From assembly GCA_964437365.1 (NCBI GenBank), contig CAYTGM010000002.1, positions 186,001-250,000 of the forward strand: a stretch of 64,000 nucleotides of DNA. Reading direction: 5' to 3'. The stretch is from CAYTGM01 sp964437365 (GTDB lineage Bacteria; Sumerlaeota; Sumerlaeia; SLMS01). The translations under genes were made by a program, and so were the position numbers. The notes under the pieces are model-generated. The model saw only the letters and a program-made list of their open reading frames with translations. It did not search any database and had not been told where the DNA came from. Below are positions 1 through 8,928 of the stretch, piece after piece. Numbering within the stretch: the stretch's first letter is position 1; each line of letters opens with the position of its first letter.

Positions 1-662
1 CCAGTCCCTGTTAAGCTTTCTGCGATTTCCAGGGCAGAAGTATTTTCGCCTCTAAGCAGAAAGTAGGTCGCAGGGTCCAGTGGGTCTAAATCATCGGCTC
101 GCTCGTCGAATCCCGCTGCTTCTCTTCTCTGGTCAGCAACCAACTGGACTACAGGTAGAGCGGATTCAAACCTTGCTGCATCTCTTTCGCCAAGGGTCGG
201 TGCCAGAGCTTGCAGAGCTTCCAGTTCATTTTCAAGACGACGTCTTTCCTCAGTATCTAAATCAGTGATCGTCTGCAACCTGTTGAGCGCACTCTCAGCT
301 ATTTCAACATACGGCTCCGAGGTTCTCCAGTCTGGTGACGTCCAAGTCATCCCCAAGGGATCACCGTACGAGGAAGCACTGTAATAGGTGCCAGCCAGGC
401 TACGTGCACGTGTTGCAGTGAGGAATTGAAGGTCGACATGGGATGGAGCTCTCTCTGCCGCTTCTGACAAGAGCTGTACAGCCTCTTCATAATTCACGTG
501 GTCGAGCTGTTCAACTGCATCAGCGTAATATGGGCGAGCGTCAGCATTCAGCGCTGAAGCCGACTCCTCTGAAAGGACAACTGTCCAATCGAGCGCTGCT
601 GCCTGTTGGATTACCAGACCGCTCATGGCAAAAAGGCTTAGAAGTTTAAATGATCGCTTCAT
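1..662 (-). CDS. exported helical-repeat protein, N-terminal part (runs off window)
   Basis: An open frame starts at an ATG whose first base is 662 and continues leftward past base 1, so only about 220 residues are visible. The start MKRSFKLLSL is basic then hydrophobic and is followed by an Ala-rich stretch near residue 23, which reads as a signal peptide. A GGAG lies about a dozen bases upstream of the ATG. The mature part is rich in Ala, Glu and Leu, with amphipathic helices of TPR type around residues 45-75 (for example YEEAVQLLSEAAERAP). I recognise no catalytic motif. It lies downstream of pyrE on the same strand, but 110 bases separate them, so co-transcription is uncertain. Function unknown; a periplasmic scaffold or binding role is only inferred from the repeats. 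Confidence 0.75.
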   Translation of the reverse strand, partial: MKRSFKLLSLFAMSGLVIQQAAALDWTVVLSEESASALNADARPYYADAVEQLDHVNYEEAVQLLSEAAERAPSHVDLQFLTATRARSLAGTYYSASSYGDPLGMTWTSPDWRTSEPYVEIAESALNRLQTITDLDTEERRRLENELEALQALAPTLGERDAARFESALPVVQLVADQRREAAGFDERADDLDPLDPATYFLLRGENTSALEIAESLTGT

Positions 663-771
663 ATGAAAGCTTATCTCCATCCTGAGTTGAGGGAGAATCT
701 CTCACGAAAGCAGGCTGACTCAAGAGAAAGATACCTTGAACCTACCTTCCCGGGCCAGAAATTGACTGGAT

Positions 772-1356
772 TCAGCTCATTTTACGGCTTCCGGGCTTAA
801 CAGCCTCAGAGCCTTTGGCGCAAAACGGGCAGTCTGCAGGTTCATAGACTTCAAATTCGAGTCGAGTCAGGAAATAATAAGGGACAGAGGGGTTGAAGCT
901 TCCCTTACTCCGGTCAACGATACTGGCATATCCGACAACCTCGGCCTCATGGGCTTTGACCAGATCTGCTACTTCAAGCACTGATTTGCCGGTGGTTACA
1001 ACATCTTCAGCAATTAACACTTTCTGGCCTGCCCGCAGCTCGAAGCCTCGTCTCAGGACAAAATCTCCACCGTCCTTACGTTCGGCAAAGATGTTGGGGA
1101 GGCGAAGACTCTTCGACAGCTCATACCCCCACAGCATCCCACCAATCGCAGGGGAGAGAACAACCTCAGCATTCAGGTCCCGGGGAAGTACCCGGGCCAT
1201 CATTTCTGCGACCTGCTCGGCCACGTCGGCGTTCTCAAAAAGCTTTGCACACTGGCAGTATCTGTCGCTGTGTAAGCCTGAGCTGAGCAGAAAATGACCA
1301 ACCAGCAGAGCGTTCTGTCTCTTTAATAACCGTTCCGTTTCCGCTGACAAACTCAT
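772..1356 (-). CDS. pyrE: orotate phosphoribosyltransferase
   Basis: Converts orotate plus PRPP to orotidine 5'-phosphate in de novo pyrimidine synthesis, in the cytoplasm. The 194 residues match the usual family length. The PRPP-binding signature VLIAEDVVTTGKS is at residues 113-125, and the substrate-loop ERKDGG is at 92-97. A C-terminal CPFC (C176, C179) is an extra I do not associate with the catalytic core; it could bind metal. The ATG overlaps the pyrF stop by four bases (ATGA type), so translation is probably coupled to pyrF. It is the last gene of the pyrB-pyrC-pyrF-pyrE string. Confidence 0.95.
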   Translation of the reverse strand: MSLSAETERLLKRQNALLVGHFLLSSGLHSDRYCQCAKLFENADVAEQVAEMMARVLPRDLNAEVVLSPAIGGMLWGYELSKSLRLPNIFAERKDGGDFVLRRGFELRAGQKVLIAEDVVTTGKSVLEVADLVKAHEAEVVGYASIVDRSKGSFNPSVPYYFLTRLEFEVYEPADCPFCAKGSEAVKPGSRKMS

Positions 1357-2171
1357 GAGGATGCCCCTTCTCTTTCAGTTTTCACCTGGCTGTTCAAATC
1401 TTCAGTCTTTTTTCGAATCAACTCAAGCACATCCCCGGTTTCATTTCGTGCGGGGAGAATCCCTCTTGTCACATGAAGGAGATGATCAGCTTTCCGCTCC
1501 TCCAAGTTCGTTGCTTTGAGCACTTCAGAAATGCTTCCCCCCTGGGCACCAACGCCAGGGATTAGAAAAGGAAGTGCAGGAGCCACCTCGCTTATTCTCT
1601 GAAGATAATCGGGTCTGGTCGCACCGGTGACGAGACCACAATTCTCATGACTTCCACTCCAGATATTTACATTTTCAGCGATGCTGAGAAACAGGTCATT
1701 CTTAAGAAGAAAGTCGTCGGCTCCTGGGTTTGAAGTGAGACAGAGGAAATAATTCAATCGATCAGTATATTCCAAAAAAGGGTCGGCGCTATCTTTCCCC
1801 ATGAGCGGATTAAGGGTCACAGAATCTGCGGCCAGAGATTCGTAGAGCGACTTTGCATAGTGTTTCGCTGTCGAACCGATATCCCCTCTCTTAGCATCAA
1901 TAATCAGAAATGAATCGTCTGGAATGTGCTCCCGCAATTGATAGAGAAGCTCGATCCCTTCCCATTCTAATGACTCGAAAAATGCGATGTTTACTTTATA
2001 GACAGGAGCGATATCCTGGGTGGCATCGATGATAAGTCGTAGAAACTCTTCGTACCCACTAAGCGTGTGTGGAAAGGCTTTTGGCAGGTAGTCAGGAGAA
2101 GGTTCCAGTCCAATGGAAAGGATGCTTCCTGTTCTCCTTTGCGCCTGAGCAAGTTTATCAATACTTTTCAT
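1353..2171 (-). CDS. pyrF: orotidine 5'-phosphate decarboxylase, type 2
   Basis: Decarboxylates OMP to UMP, the last step of de novo UMP synthesis. The motif DAKRGDIG at residues 92-99 holds the catalytic Lys94 and Asp97, and the 272-residue length fits the longer type-2 family (as in mycobacteria and myxobacteria) rather than the ~230-residue E. coli type. 'GLEPSPDYLP' near residue 21 and 'LNPLMGKDS' around 119 also fit that type. Its stop overlaps the pyrE start, and 30 bases separate it from pyrC upstream. The C-terminal 15 residues are charged and probably disordered. Confidence 0.94.
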   Translation of the reverse strand: MKSIDKLAQAQRRTGSILSIGLEPSPDYLPKAFPHTLSGYEEFLRLIIDATQDIAPVYKVNIAFFESLEWEGIELLYQLREHIPDDSFLIIDAKRGDIGSTAKHYAKSLYESLAADSVTLNPLMGKDSADPFLEYTDRLNYFLCLTSNPGADDFLLKNDLFLSIAENVNIWSGSHENCGLVTGATRPDYLQRISEVAPALPFLIPGVGAQGGSISEVLKATNLEERKADHLLHVTRGILPARNETGDVLELIRKKTEDLNSQVKTEREGASS

Positions 2172-2201
2172 AGAACAGAAACTTTCGATTAAAATCCTGT
2201 G

Positions 2202-3599
2202 TTACTTTTTCTTCTTCTTACTATCCGTTTTTTTCTTTTTTTTCTTCGCGGGCGAATTCAACTTCTGTGTTTCCGCGCTGGATTCTCTCACGGAATAAAT
2301 ACCTCCCTCAAAAATCTCCGGGGATATATACGCTGGGTTACCATTCACTAATGTCGCAGCAATTTCTGCCTTCATTTTCTTACCAAGCCAGGGACAGTTT
2401 ACACTCTTTGAGCCCAGATGCTTGAGTTCAAATGTATATGGTTCGTCGAGTCTCACAAGGTTCAAATCAGCAGGAGAGCCTACTTTCAGTGTTCCCCATC
2501 TTTCGTTCATCACCCGGGCTGGTGCACTCGTCATCTTTTCCACAAGAAACTCGAGCGGCCAGCGGCCCGTCGCCACAAACTCTGTGTACAGCACCGGGAA
2601 AGCTGTTTCCATTCCGATGATGCCGAACGGAGCAGCGTCGAAGACATTGTCTTTCGCTGTCGCAGAGTGCGGCGCATGGTCTGTCGCAATACAATCAAGA
2701 GTCCCATCTTCCAGGGCCTGAATCAGCGCATCCCTGTCCTCTTCTTCACAGAGAGGAGGTTTCATTTTCGCATGGGTGTTATATTCAAGTACTGCTTCTT
2801 CAGTCATCGTAAGATGGTGAGGACTCACTTCGGCCGTTACATGAACACCATTTCTCTTGGCTTCACGAATCGCTTCGACACTCTCCCTTGTAGACACATG
2901 GCAAATGTGAATATGCCCACCGGTAGCAGCTGCCAGAGCAACATCACGAGCGACAATAATCGACTCACTTACCCTCGGAATCCCTTTCAAGCCAAGCTTG
3001 AGAGATGTAATGCCCTCATTCATCACACCTTCACCTGTGAGGTTCATGTCCTCACAATGTTCCATAATCGGCACCCCGAGCATACTTGTATATTCCAGGG
3101 CACGACGCATGATCTCTGCATTCATCACCGGAAGGCCATCGTCACTGAAAGCTCCCGCTCCCACTTTCTGTAACTTTCCAAGGTCTGTTAATTCTTCGCC
3201 CTTCATCCCTAGTGTTATACAGGCAACCGGGATAACATTTACGCAACCAACTGATTCTGCGCGGGAAATGACATATTGAACGCCTGTTTCTGAATCACAG
3301 ACAGGTTTTGTATTGGGCATGCAGAAGATCGTTGTATACCCACCATGGGCAGCAGCACGCGTTCCAGTCTCGATCGTTTCTGAACCTTCAAATCCCGGCT
3401 CACGGAGATGAGTGTGCAACTCAACGAAGCCTGGGAAAATCGATAACCCTTTCGCATCGATAACGTGCTCGGCGATACGAGCCGGAATCTCCTTATCTAT
3501 ATCGACGATCTGGCCATTCTCGATGAGGATGTCCCGTCTACCATTGATTCCTTGAGAGGGATCAACCAGGTGTCCATCAAGTATCAAAGTCTTATTCAT
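2202..3599 (-). CDS. pyrC: dihydroorotase, class I, with lysine-rich tail
   Basis: Zinc-dependent cyclisation of carbamoyl-aspartate to dihydroorotate. The amidohydrolase metal motif is HTH at residues 62-64 followed by LREPG. The second half carries DHAPHS, which matches the class I (PyrC/AllB-like) active site. The frame is open further upstream, but I choose the ATG at 3599: it gives the family-typical start MNKTLILDG, has GGGAG about 11 bases ahead, and overlaps the pyrB stop by eight bases. Length is 465 residues. The last ~15 residues are almost only Lys, encoded by A8 and A7 runs near 2228-2243; this tail lies outside the enzyme fold and is unusual. Confidence 0.95.
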   Translation of the reverse strand: MNKTLILDGHLVDPSQGINGRRDILIENGQIVDIDKEIPARIAEHVIDAKGLSIFPGFVELHTHLREPGFEGSETIETGTRAAAHGGYTTIFCMPNTKPVCDSETGVQYVISRAESVGCVNVIPVACITLGMKGEELTDLGKLQKVGAGAFSDDGLPVMNAEIMRRALEYTSMLGVPIMEHCEDMNLTGEGVMNEGITSLKLGLKGIPRVSESIIVARDVALAAATGGHIHICHVSTRESVEAIREAKRNGVHVTAEVSPHHLTMTEEAVLEYNTHAKMKPPLCEEEDRDALIQALEDGTLDCIATDHAPHSATAKDNVFDAAPFGIIGMETAFPVLYTEFVATGRWPLEFLVEKMTSAPARVMNERWGTLKVGSPADLNLVRLDEPYTFELKHLGSKSVNCPWLGKKMKAEIAATLVNGNPAYISPEIFEGGIYSVRESSAETQKLNSPAKKKKKKTDSKKKKK

Positions 3600-4542
3600 G
3601 CTCTCTTGCTCCCTGAAGTAGATAAAAAACGGACATACGGATAGCAACTCCGTTTGTCACTTGATCGGCGATGAGCGTTCTGGGTGACTGCAGGACATCC
3701 CGAGAGATTTCAATTCCTCTGTTTACGGGACCTGGGTGAAGGATAATGGCTTCAGGGTGGGCGTAAGACAGCTTTTCAGAATCAAGGCCGTATAGAAGCT
3801 GATATTCCTTAAGTGAAGGAAAGAGATTTCTGCTCTGACGTTCCAGCTGAATTCTGAGGAGATAGACGACATCAGCATTTCTCAAACCTTCCCGAAGTGA
3901 GTGAACAACTTTGACGTTCATTTTTTTGAACTTCTCGGGAACAAGCGTAGGAGGACCAATGAGTGTCACGTGAGCGCCCAGTTTATTCAGTAACAGAATG
4001 TTTGAGCGAGCCACACGACTATGGAGAATATCTCCGATGATAGCAACGCGAAGTCCTTTGATGCTCCCGAGGGCTTCGCGCATTGTGAAGGCGTCAAGCA
4101 ACGCTTGTGTGGGATGTTCATGCTGTCCATCGCCGGCATTGATGATAGAAGCTTTCATCGCCTTACTCAGAAAGTGATGAGCACCGCTGCTGCCATGACG
4201 CATCACCACATAGTCAGCTCCCAGCGCCTCGATTGTTTCCACCGTGTCGAGGAGTACCTCGCCTTTTTTGACACTGCTGGTGTTGATATCAAAATTGATG
4301 ACATCAGCCGAGAGGCGTCTTGCTGCAAGTTCAAATGATGTTCGTGTTCGAGTTGAGTTTTCGTAGAATAAATTGACAACGGTTTTGCCGCGAAGCGTTG
4401 GGACAGTCTTGATGGCTCTTGTGATAACTTCTTTAAATCCCTTGGCCGTATCTAGAATAGAAATGATTTCTTTCGCGGAAAGCTGTTCGATGCCCAACAG
4501 GTGCTTACTTTTGAGCACCGCTGCTTCCTTACTTTTCTTCAT
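3592..4542 (-). CDS. pyrB: aspartate carbamoyltransferase, catalytic chain
   Basis: Forms carbamoyl-aspartate from carbamoyl phosphate and aspartate. The carbamoyl-phosphate loop STRTR lies at residues 63-67, HPTQALLDAF follows in the middle, and HPGPVNRG near the C-terminus completes the family signature. 316 residues is the normal length. GGAG stands seven bases before the ATG. No regulatory-chain gene (pyrI) is adjacent, as in most bacteria outside enterics. The eight-base overlap with pyrC implies translational coupling; 70 bases separate it from purF upstream, with no clear terminator between, so purF may share its transcript. Confidence 0.96.
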   Translation of the reverse strand: MKKSKEAAVLKSKHLLGIEQLSAKEIISILDTAKGFKEVITRAIKTVPTLRGKTVVNLFYENSTRTRTSFELAARRLSADVINFDINTSSVKKGEVLLDTVETIEALGADYVVMRHGSSGAHHFLSKAMKASIINAGDGQHEHPTQALLDAFTMREALGSIKGLRVAIIGDILHSRVARSNILLLNKLGAHVTLIGPPTLVPEKFKKMNVKVVHSLREGLRNADVVYLLRIQLERQSRNLFPSLKEYQLLYGLDSEKLSYAHPEAIILHPGPVNRGIEISRDVLQSPRTLIADQVTNGVAIRMSVFYLLQGAREHE

Positions 4543-4612
4543 ATCGGACTCCGTAGTTTGATAGACAAGCTATACGGACGGACCAGCCCCCGGGGCAGTC
4601 AGTCACTTCCCT

Positions 4613-6091
4613 CTAGACCCCTTTAATTTCAGCAGACTCTGCGCCTTTGGGTTCATCCACAGCACCCATGCGGTTCATGACTTTCGAGCTTCTTCTTGGA
4701 CGACCGTCAACATACATCCCCGTGAAGCACGTTGTGCAGTACCCGAGAGTTTTCGGCATAGCGTTCATCAGCCCTTCGATGCTCGCGAATCCTATCGAGT
4801 CGACACTGAGATAATCCCGCATTCCCGCTATATCAAAGTTATTGGCGAAAAGCTTCTCTTCATCCGGTGTGTCTATGCCATAGAAGCAGGGGTGCTTCCA
4901 TGGAGGAGCCGTAACGCGAAAGTGTACTTCACGAGCCCCACTCTCTCTCAGCATTCTCACGATCTTTTTCGCAGTCGTGCCTCGCACAATCGAATCATCC
5001 ACAACAATGACACGCTTGTCCTTCAAGACCTCCTTGACCGGATTGTATTTCATTTTGGCGCCGAAATCACGCATGTCCTGAGAGGGTTGAATGAAGGTTC
5101 TTCCGACATAGTGTGAACGGACGAGACCGATCTCAAGAGGGATCCCTGCCTCCCGTGCGTAACCATTGGCAGCAGCATTGGAAGAATCCGGGACGGAGAT
5201 GACCACATCCGCATCCACCGGATGCTCACGGGCAAGTTCTTCCCCAAGTCTTTTGCGGAACGTATAGATACTGCTTCCCGCTGCGTGGCTGTCCGGGCGC
5301 GAATAATAAATCAATTCAAAAACGCAGAAACTCTGTTCTGGAGAGTCCAGCAGCTCAATCTTTTCAACATTTCCATCTTTGAACGCGACAACTTCCCCAG
5401 GTTTGAGCTCTCTCAGAAAAGTTGCGCCAAGAATATCCAGACCGCATGATTCAGAGGCAACAACCCAACCGCCACCGGGAAGCGAGCCCAGGCAGAGTGG
5501 ACGAAAGCCGCGCGGATCTTTAATCGCATATAGATCACCATCATGAAGCAACGTCATGGAGAAAGCCCCACGAAGACGCTTCAGTGCGGTTTGCAGAATA
5601 TCAAGAAAACCGTTCGCTCGGTTTTGAGCGATGAGATGGATGAGGAGTTCACTGTCGGTTGTTGATTGGAAAATCGCGCCATTTGCTTCCAGGTTCCTGG
5701 CGAGCTCGTCCGCATTGGTCAAGTTGCCGTTGTGGGCGACTGCCAGATGCCCACCGCGGTAGTTACCGACCAGAGGCTGAGCATTACTTGCAGCATTCAA
5801 ACCGGTTGTCGAATATCGAACGTGACCGATCGCTACATTGCCTTTCAGCTTTTCAAGCTTCTTTTCATTGAAGACTTCTGAGACAAGTCCCTGCCCTTTG
5901 ACGGTATTAATCTGTGAGCCATCGTAGGCGGCGATCCCGGCACTTTCCTGGCCACGGTGCTGCATTGCATACAGAGCCATGTAACAAAGCTTTGCGGCTT
6001 CCGGGTGGTCATAGACACCAACCACGCCACAGCCTTCCGGGGGTCTTTGAGCAATGTCCTCGGCGGTAAAGACCCGTGTCATGTCTGACAT
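4613..6091 (-). CDS. purF: amidophosphoribosyltransferase (iron-sulfur, propeptide type)
   Basis: Commits PRPP and glutamine to purine synthesis by forming phosphoribosylamine. A 20-residue leader precedes CGVVGVYD, so Cys21 should become the N-terminal nucleophile after autoprocessing, as in the Bacillus enzyme. The PRPP motif VVDDSIVRGTT is present. CVFE, PCFYGID and a late C-x2-C (CTTC) match the four Fe4S4 ligands of the Bacillus-type enzyme. Length is 492 residues. A purine gene directly ahead of four pyrimidine genes is a less common arrangement and may allow joint control of nucleotide supply. Confidence 0.96.
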   Translation of the reverse strand: MSDMTRVFTAEDIAQRPPEGCGVVGVYDHPEAAKLCYMALYAMQHRGQESAGIAAYDGSQINTVKGQGLVSEVFNEKKLEKLKGNVAIGHVRYSTTGLNAASNAQPLVGNYRGGHLAVAHNGNLTNADELARNLEANGAIFQSTTDSELLIHLIAQNRANGFLDILQTALKRLRGAFSMTLLHDGDLYAIKDPRGFRPLCLGSLPGGGWVVASESCGLDILGATFLRELKPGEVVAFKDGNVEKIELLDSPEQSFCVFELIYYSRPDSHAAGSSIYTFRKRLGEELAREHPVDADVVISVPDSSNAAANGYAREAGIPLEIGLVRSHYVGRTFIQPSQDMRDFGAKMKYNPVKEVLKDKRVIVVDDSIVRGTTAKKIVRMLRESGAREVHFRVTAPPWKHPCFYGIDTPDEEKLFANNFDIAGMRDYLSVDSIGFASIEGLMNAMPKTLGYCTTCFTGMYVDGRPRRSSKVMNRMGAVDEPKGAESAEIKGV

Positions 6092-6123
6092 AAAACTGCG
6101 CTTTCTATTTCAAGAGAATCAAA

Positions 6124-6150
6124 AACTTTAAGCGGTCTCAGACACCGCTA
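6124..6150 (-). terminator. possible rho-independent terminator after the DUF445 gene
   Basis: Read on the minus strand, AGCGGT pairs with ACCGCT across a seven-base loop (6131-6149), followed by TTAAAGTTTTTG. The position is right for ending the DUF445 transcript before purF. The stem is only six to seven pairs and the T tract is interrupted, so it may be weak or only a leader structure of purF. Confidence 0.4.
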
Positions 6151-6243
6151 CTCGTTCATGACTTGTTACTCAACATGCCGTGCCCCCTCGCCGCAAGAGA
6201 GGATTTGCATCCTTTTAAATTTGCCTGATTTAGCCTTTGACCA

Positions 6244-7803
6244 TTAAAGAAATGCGTAAAGAACCTGGGTTGCAGCACCGACGATGATTCCAATTACTCC
6301 GCCCAGTCGAACAATTCCCGAAAGCTCTCTTTTGCTGACTCTTTTGATAGTTTCTTCCAACCGATCCGTATCAAAAGAACGAATCTTCTCAGTGACAATC
6401 GACTCGACATGCATCTGTTTGTGGAGAACTTCGGGAATAAAACCCTTTGCTCTCTTTTCCAGATAGTCACCAGCAATGTTCCCCGCGATATCCCACTCGC
6501 GCTCAGGAATGAGCTCAAGAAGTTGAGCTGCGGGGCGATTCTCCACTAGCTCTGAAATGAAATGACGGACTGAAGATCGAATCCAATTCTTTCCCTGATC
6601 AGTCTCCAGTAAGCCTGTAAGTCTGCTGCCTGCAAGCTGTACAAGCTCGCTCCCCGCACTCTCCTCAGATTCGCAGAAAGACCGGATGCTTTGCGTGAAG
6701 AATGTTTCAACCTGGTGGTCCCACATCTCGGCGTTCTTCTCTTCACTTAAAAATCTCAAGAGAGATTCCTGAACCGTTCCAGCCAGTTTTTCACGCTTCT
6801 CACCTCCCTCTTCACTCGACAGCTCATTAAGAAAGCCTTCCAGTCCTGAGAAAATCCCTCTATTGAGTTCCTCCCAGATTCTCTCACGAACCTCGTCACC
6901 TTCCATCAATGACGCCGCTTCATTACAGATATCAGACCACTTTTGACGTAAAAGATCCATGATGACTTCATCATTAATAAACATGGTAGCCATTGGGAAC
7001 TTCTGCGTGATATACAACTGGAGCTTGCCCGCAATACGACGTCTGATTCCCGGGGCAACCCCCTCATCCTGAAGAAATCCGATCAGCCCTTTTTGAATCT
7101 TACTGGTAAACTGTGCGGCAGCGGTCCCGATCTCGTGCTCGAAGAGATCGAGGGAAATGATTCCCTCACCCTTTTCACTATCATGAAGCTTCGATAAAAC
7201 ATCCTCCAGAAGCTCTTTGAAACCTTCTGATGCGACCACCTGCCGAACGCTCTTACTGAGAAAGTTGCTGAAACGACCTTTCTCTTCTTTGGAGAGCCAG
7301 TTCCCGATGGGACGTTCGTAACGATCTTGCAGCAGCTGCTTGAGCAACGAAGTCAGGCCCTCGTGGGTTCCAAGCTGACTCTTAATCAGATCTAGAATTC
7401 TCGACGATATATCATCGGCGATAATCTCTTCCAGGCTTTCGATTACGTGGCGATGGTCAGGACCTACAACATCGATGAGAGGTTTATTCGAGTCCTTCAA
7501 TCGGCTTTTCTCTTCAATGAGAAGGTCTCGGATGGGATCAGAAAGATTTATTTTGTCGAGATGCGTAAGAAGAGTTTCCTGATCCAGAAGATCATTTCCC
7601 ACGGTGCGGCCGATCGCTTCCGCGAGGCGTTCCTGATTTTTCACGACAAGGCCCGGTGTCATGGGCAGTTGCAGTCCGAAAACATGCGCAGGCTTCTTAG
7701 GGTGAAACAGCATCCATACGGCCAGCTGATTCGTCAAGTATCCGATCAGTCCTCCAACCAGGGCTCCTTTGCCTGCGATCAGTAGCAGTTCCTGTATTTC
7801 CAT
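6244..7803 (-). CDS. DUF445 family membrane-anchored protein
   Basis: The N-terminus has a Gly-rich membrane segment (GKGALVGGLIGYLTNQLAVW, residues 12-31) followed by MLFHPKKP, the hallmark start of DUF445. A second hydrophobic segment closes the protein (last ~22 residues). Between them are ~450 mostly helical, charged residues. Members of this family are membrane proteins of unknown role; I do not infer one here. 519 residues is longer than the ~400-residue norm. It starts four bases after the TPR-zincin gene stops, so the two form an operon. Confidence 0.85.
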   Translation of the reverse strand: MEIQELLLIAGKGALVGGLIGYLTNQLAVWMLFHPKKPAHVFGLQLPMTPGLVVKNQERLAEAIGRTVGNDLLDQETLLTHLDKINLSDPIRDLLIEEKSRLKDSNKPLIDVVGPDHRHVIESLEEIIADDISSRILDLIKSQLGTHEGLTSLLKQLLQDRYERPIGNWLSKEEKGRFSNFLSKSVRQVVASEGFKELLEDVLSKLHDSEKGEGIISLDLFEHEIGTAAAQFTSKIQKGLIGFLQDEGVAPGIRRRIAGKLQLYITQKFPMATMFINDEVIMDLLRQKWSDICNEAASLMEGDEVRERIWEELNRGIFSGLEGFLNELSSEEGGEKREKLAGTVQESLLRFLSEEKNAEMWDHQVETFFTQSIRSFCESEESAGSELVQLAGSRLTGLLETDQGKNWIRSSVRHFISELVENRPAAQLLELIPEREWDIAGNIAGDYLEKRAKGFIPEVLHKQMHVESIVTEKIRSFDTDRLEETIKRVSKRELSGIVRLGGVIGIIVGAATQVLYAFL

Positions 7804-7807
7804 TGGC

Positions 7808-8656
7808 TTAGTCTATACCCAGCCTTTCCATGTCCTCCTCGTCGATATCGAGCACCCGTGCTACTTCTTCCTTTAAGGTTATCCAGACTTCCTCTTCGAG
7901 TGTTTGCCTGTCATGGCCGTGGAGAGACAGGTTTTCCCGGAAGAGCACGATCTTGAAAGGTCCCTTACCCTTATTTTGATCATCCTCCGTGAGCTCTGTA
8001 TCTGTGAGGACAACAAGAGGCATTGTCGGATCGAGTACAGGATCTGCCGAGAAAAGGAGGTTGTCAGGTGGGCGCATCTCAATCTCCACATGAAAATCCT
8101 CAAAGTTGGCAGACAATTCCTCGGGAAAATCATCAAACAAACGTGCAATCATTTTGATGAGTTCATCTTCTGACAATTCTGTAGGAATAAAGTACTTCTC
8201 TTCGTCCAGCTCGTGGGCTGTTTTGAAGTAGACATGTGAGAGGTCCTTCTGCTCATTCCTCATGGCAAGAAGGCCCAGATAGTACCAAACCTCGGCATCG
8301 TCCGGTTGCTCAACGCTGCAAATTTCAAGAAATGTCTGGGCGGCATGAAATCGACAAATATGATAAAGAGAGATTCCTGTGGAAGCGCGAGCGTCATAGC
8401 GTTCCGGGTCGTACATCGCTACACGGTTGAAGGAAAGAAAGGCTTCCTCATACATGGCGGCTCCCCAGTAAACATCTCCCTGAAGCATAAGAAAACCAGA
8501 ATAAGAATGACGTTCAGTGTCCTCGCCAAAGGACTCCAATAGAGTCAGAGCTTCATCACACTTAGCAAGTGCCTCGTCCATGAGGCCTTCGCTGCTGGCG
8601 GAACGGGCTGACTGGTAGAGCTGTTCAAGGGTCTGATCAAGTTCTTCTGGATTCAT
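7808..8656 (-). CDS. TPR protein fused to a degenerate zincin-1 (metallopeptidase-like) domain
   Basis: Residues 1-150 form about four TPR-like helix pairs (for example AKCDEALTLLESFG and WYYLGLLAMRNEQKDLSHVY). Residues ~180-282 align by eye with the small 'metallopeptidase family / Zincin_1' domain, including IVLFRENL and the final EEDMERLG. The family's catalytic HExxHH should fall at residues 263-268, where this protein has E-E-V-A-R-V: both metal histidines are missing. It is therefore probably a non-catalytic binding domain. It is the first gene of a two-gene unit with the DUF445 protein. Assignment of the C-terminal domain is by recollection of the family pattern. Confidence 0.7.
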   Translation of the reverse strand: MNPEELDQTLEQLYQSARSASSEGLMDEALAKCDEALTLLESFGEDTERHSYSGFLMLQGDVYWGAAMYEEAFLSFNRVAMYDPERYDARASTGISLYHICRFHAAQTFLEICSVEQPDDAEVWYYLGLLAMRNEQKDLSHVYFKTAHELDEEKYFIPTELSEDELIKMIARLFDDFPEELSANFEDFHVEIEMRPPDNLLFSADPVLDPTMPLVVLTDTELTEDDQNKGKGPFKIVLFRENLSLHGHDRQTLEEEVWITLKEEVARVLDIDEEDMERLGID

Positions 8657-8829
8657 GAGCGTGAAGCCGGTCTCTAACGGTAGCGTTTAGAATACCCTGC
8701 ACTAAGGGGGAGGCAACATGCGACGGACGCCAAAGGCGTTTCAAGCCGATTCGTCACGATTTTCCCTCAAGGCCCGTTCCTTCATTCTCATTGAAGATGA
8801 TTGAAGAGAGATAGGTGCTGGAGTCGATC

Positions 8830-8928
8830 ATGAAGTACACAGAAGTTCTGGAGATCCCACCTTCAGGGATTCACAAGCCCCGGTTTTTCCAGGAACTCCT
8901 TCTGCAGCGGGGAGGTCGAACGGGGTGA
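8830..8928 (+). CDS. possible small ORF, 32 residues
   Basis: An ATG six bases after a good GGAG opens a frame of 32 codons ending at a TGA that lies inside the palindromic array. The product starts MKYTEVLEIPPSG and contains a hydrophobic-basic second half. The composition looks protein-like, but the ORF is short and I recognise no family. It could equally be a decayed fragment of a longer gene. Confidence 0.25.
   Translation: MKYTEVLEIPPSGIHKPRFFQELLLQRGGRTG

Noticed and set aside
2418..3173. 251-codon frame on the plus strand antisense to pyrC
   Set aside because: It lies wholly within the well-supported dihydroorotase gene, and its product has no recognisable features.
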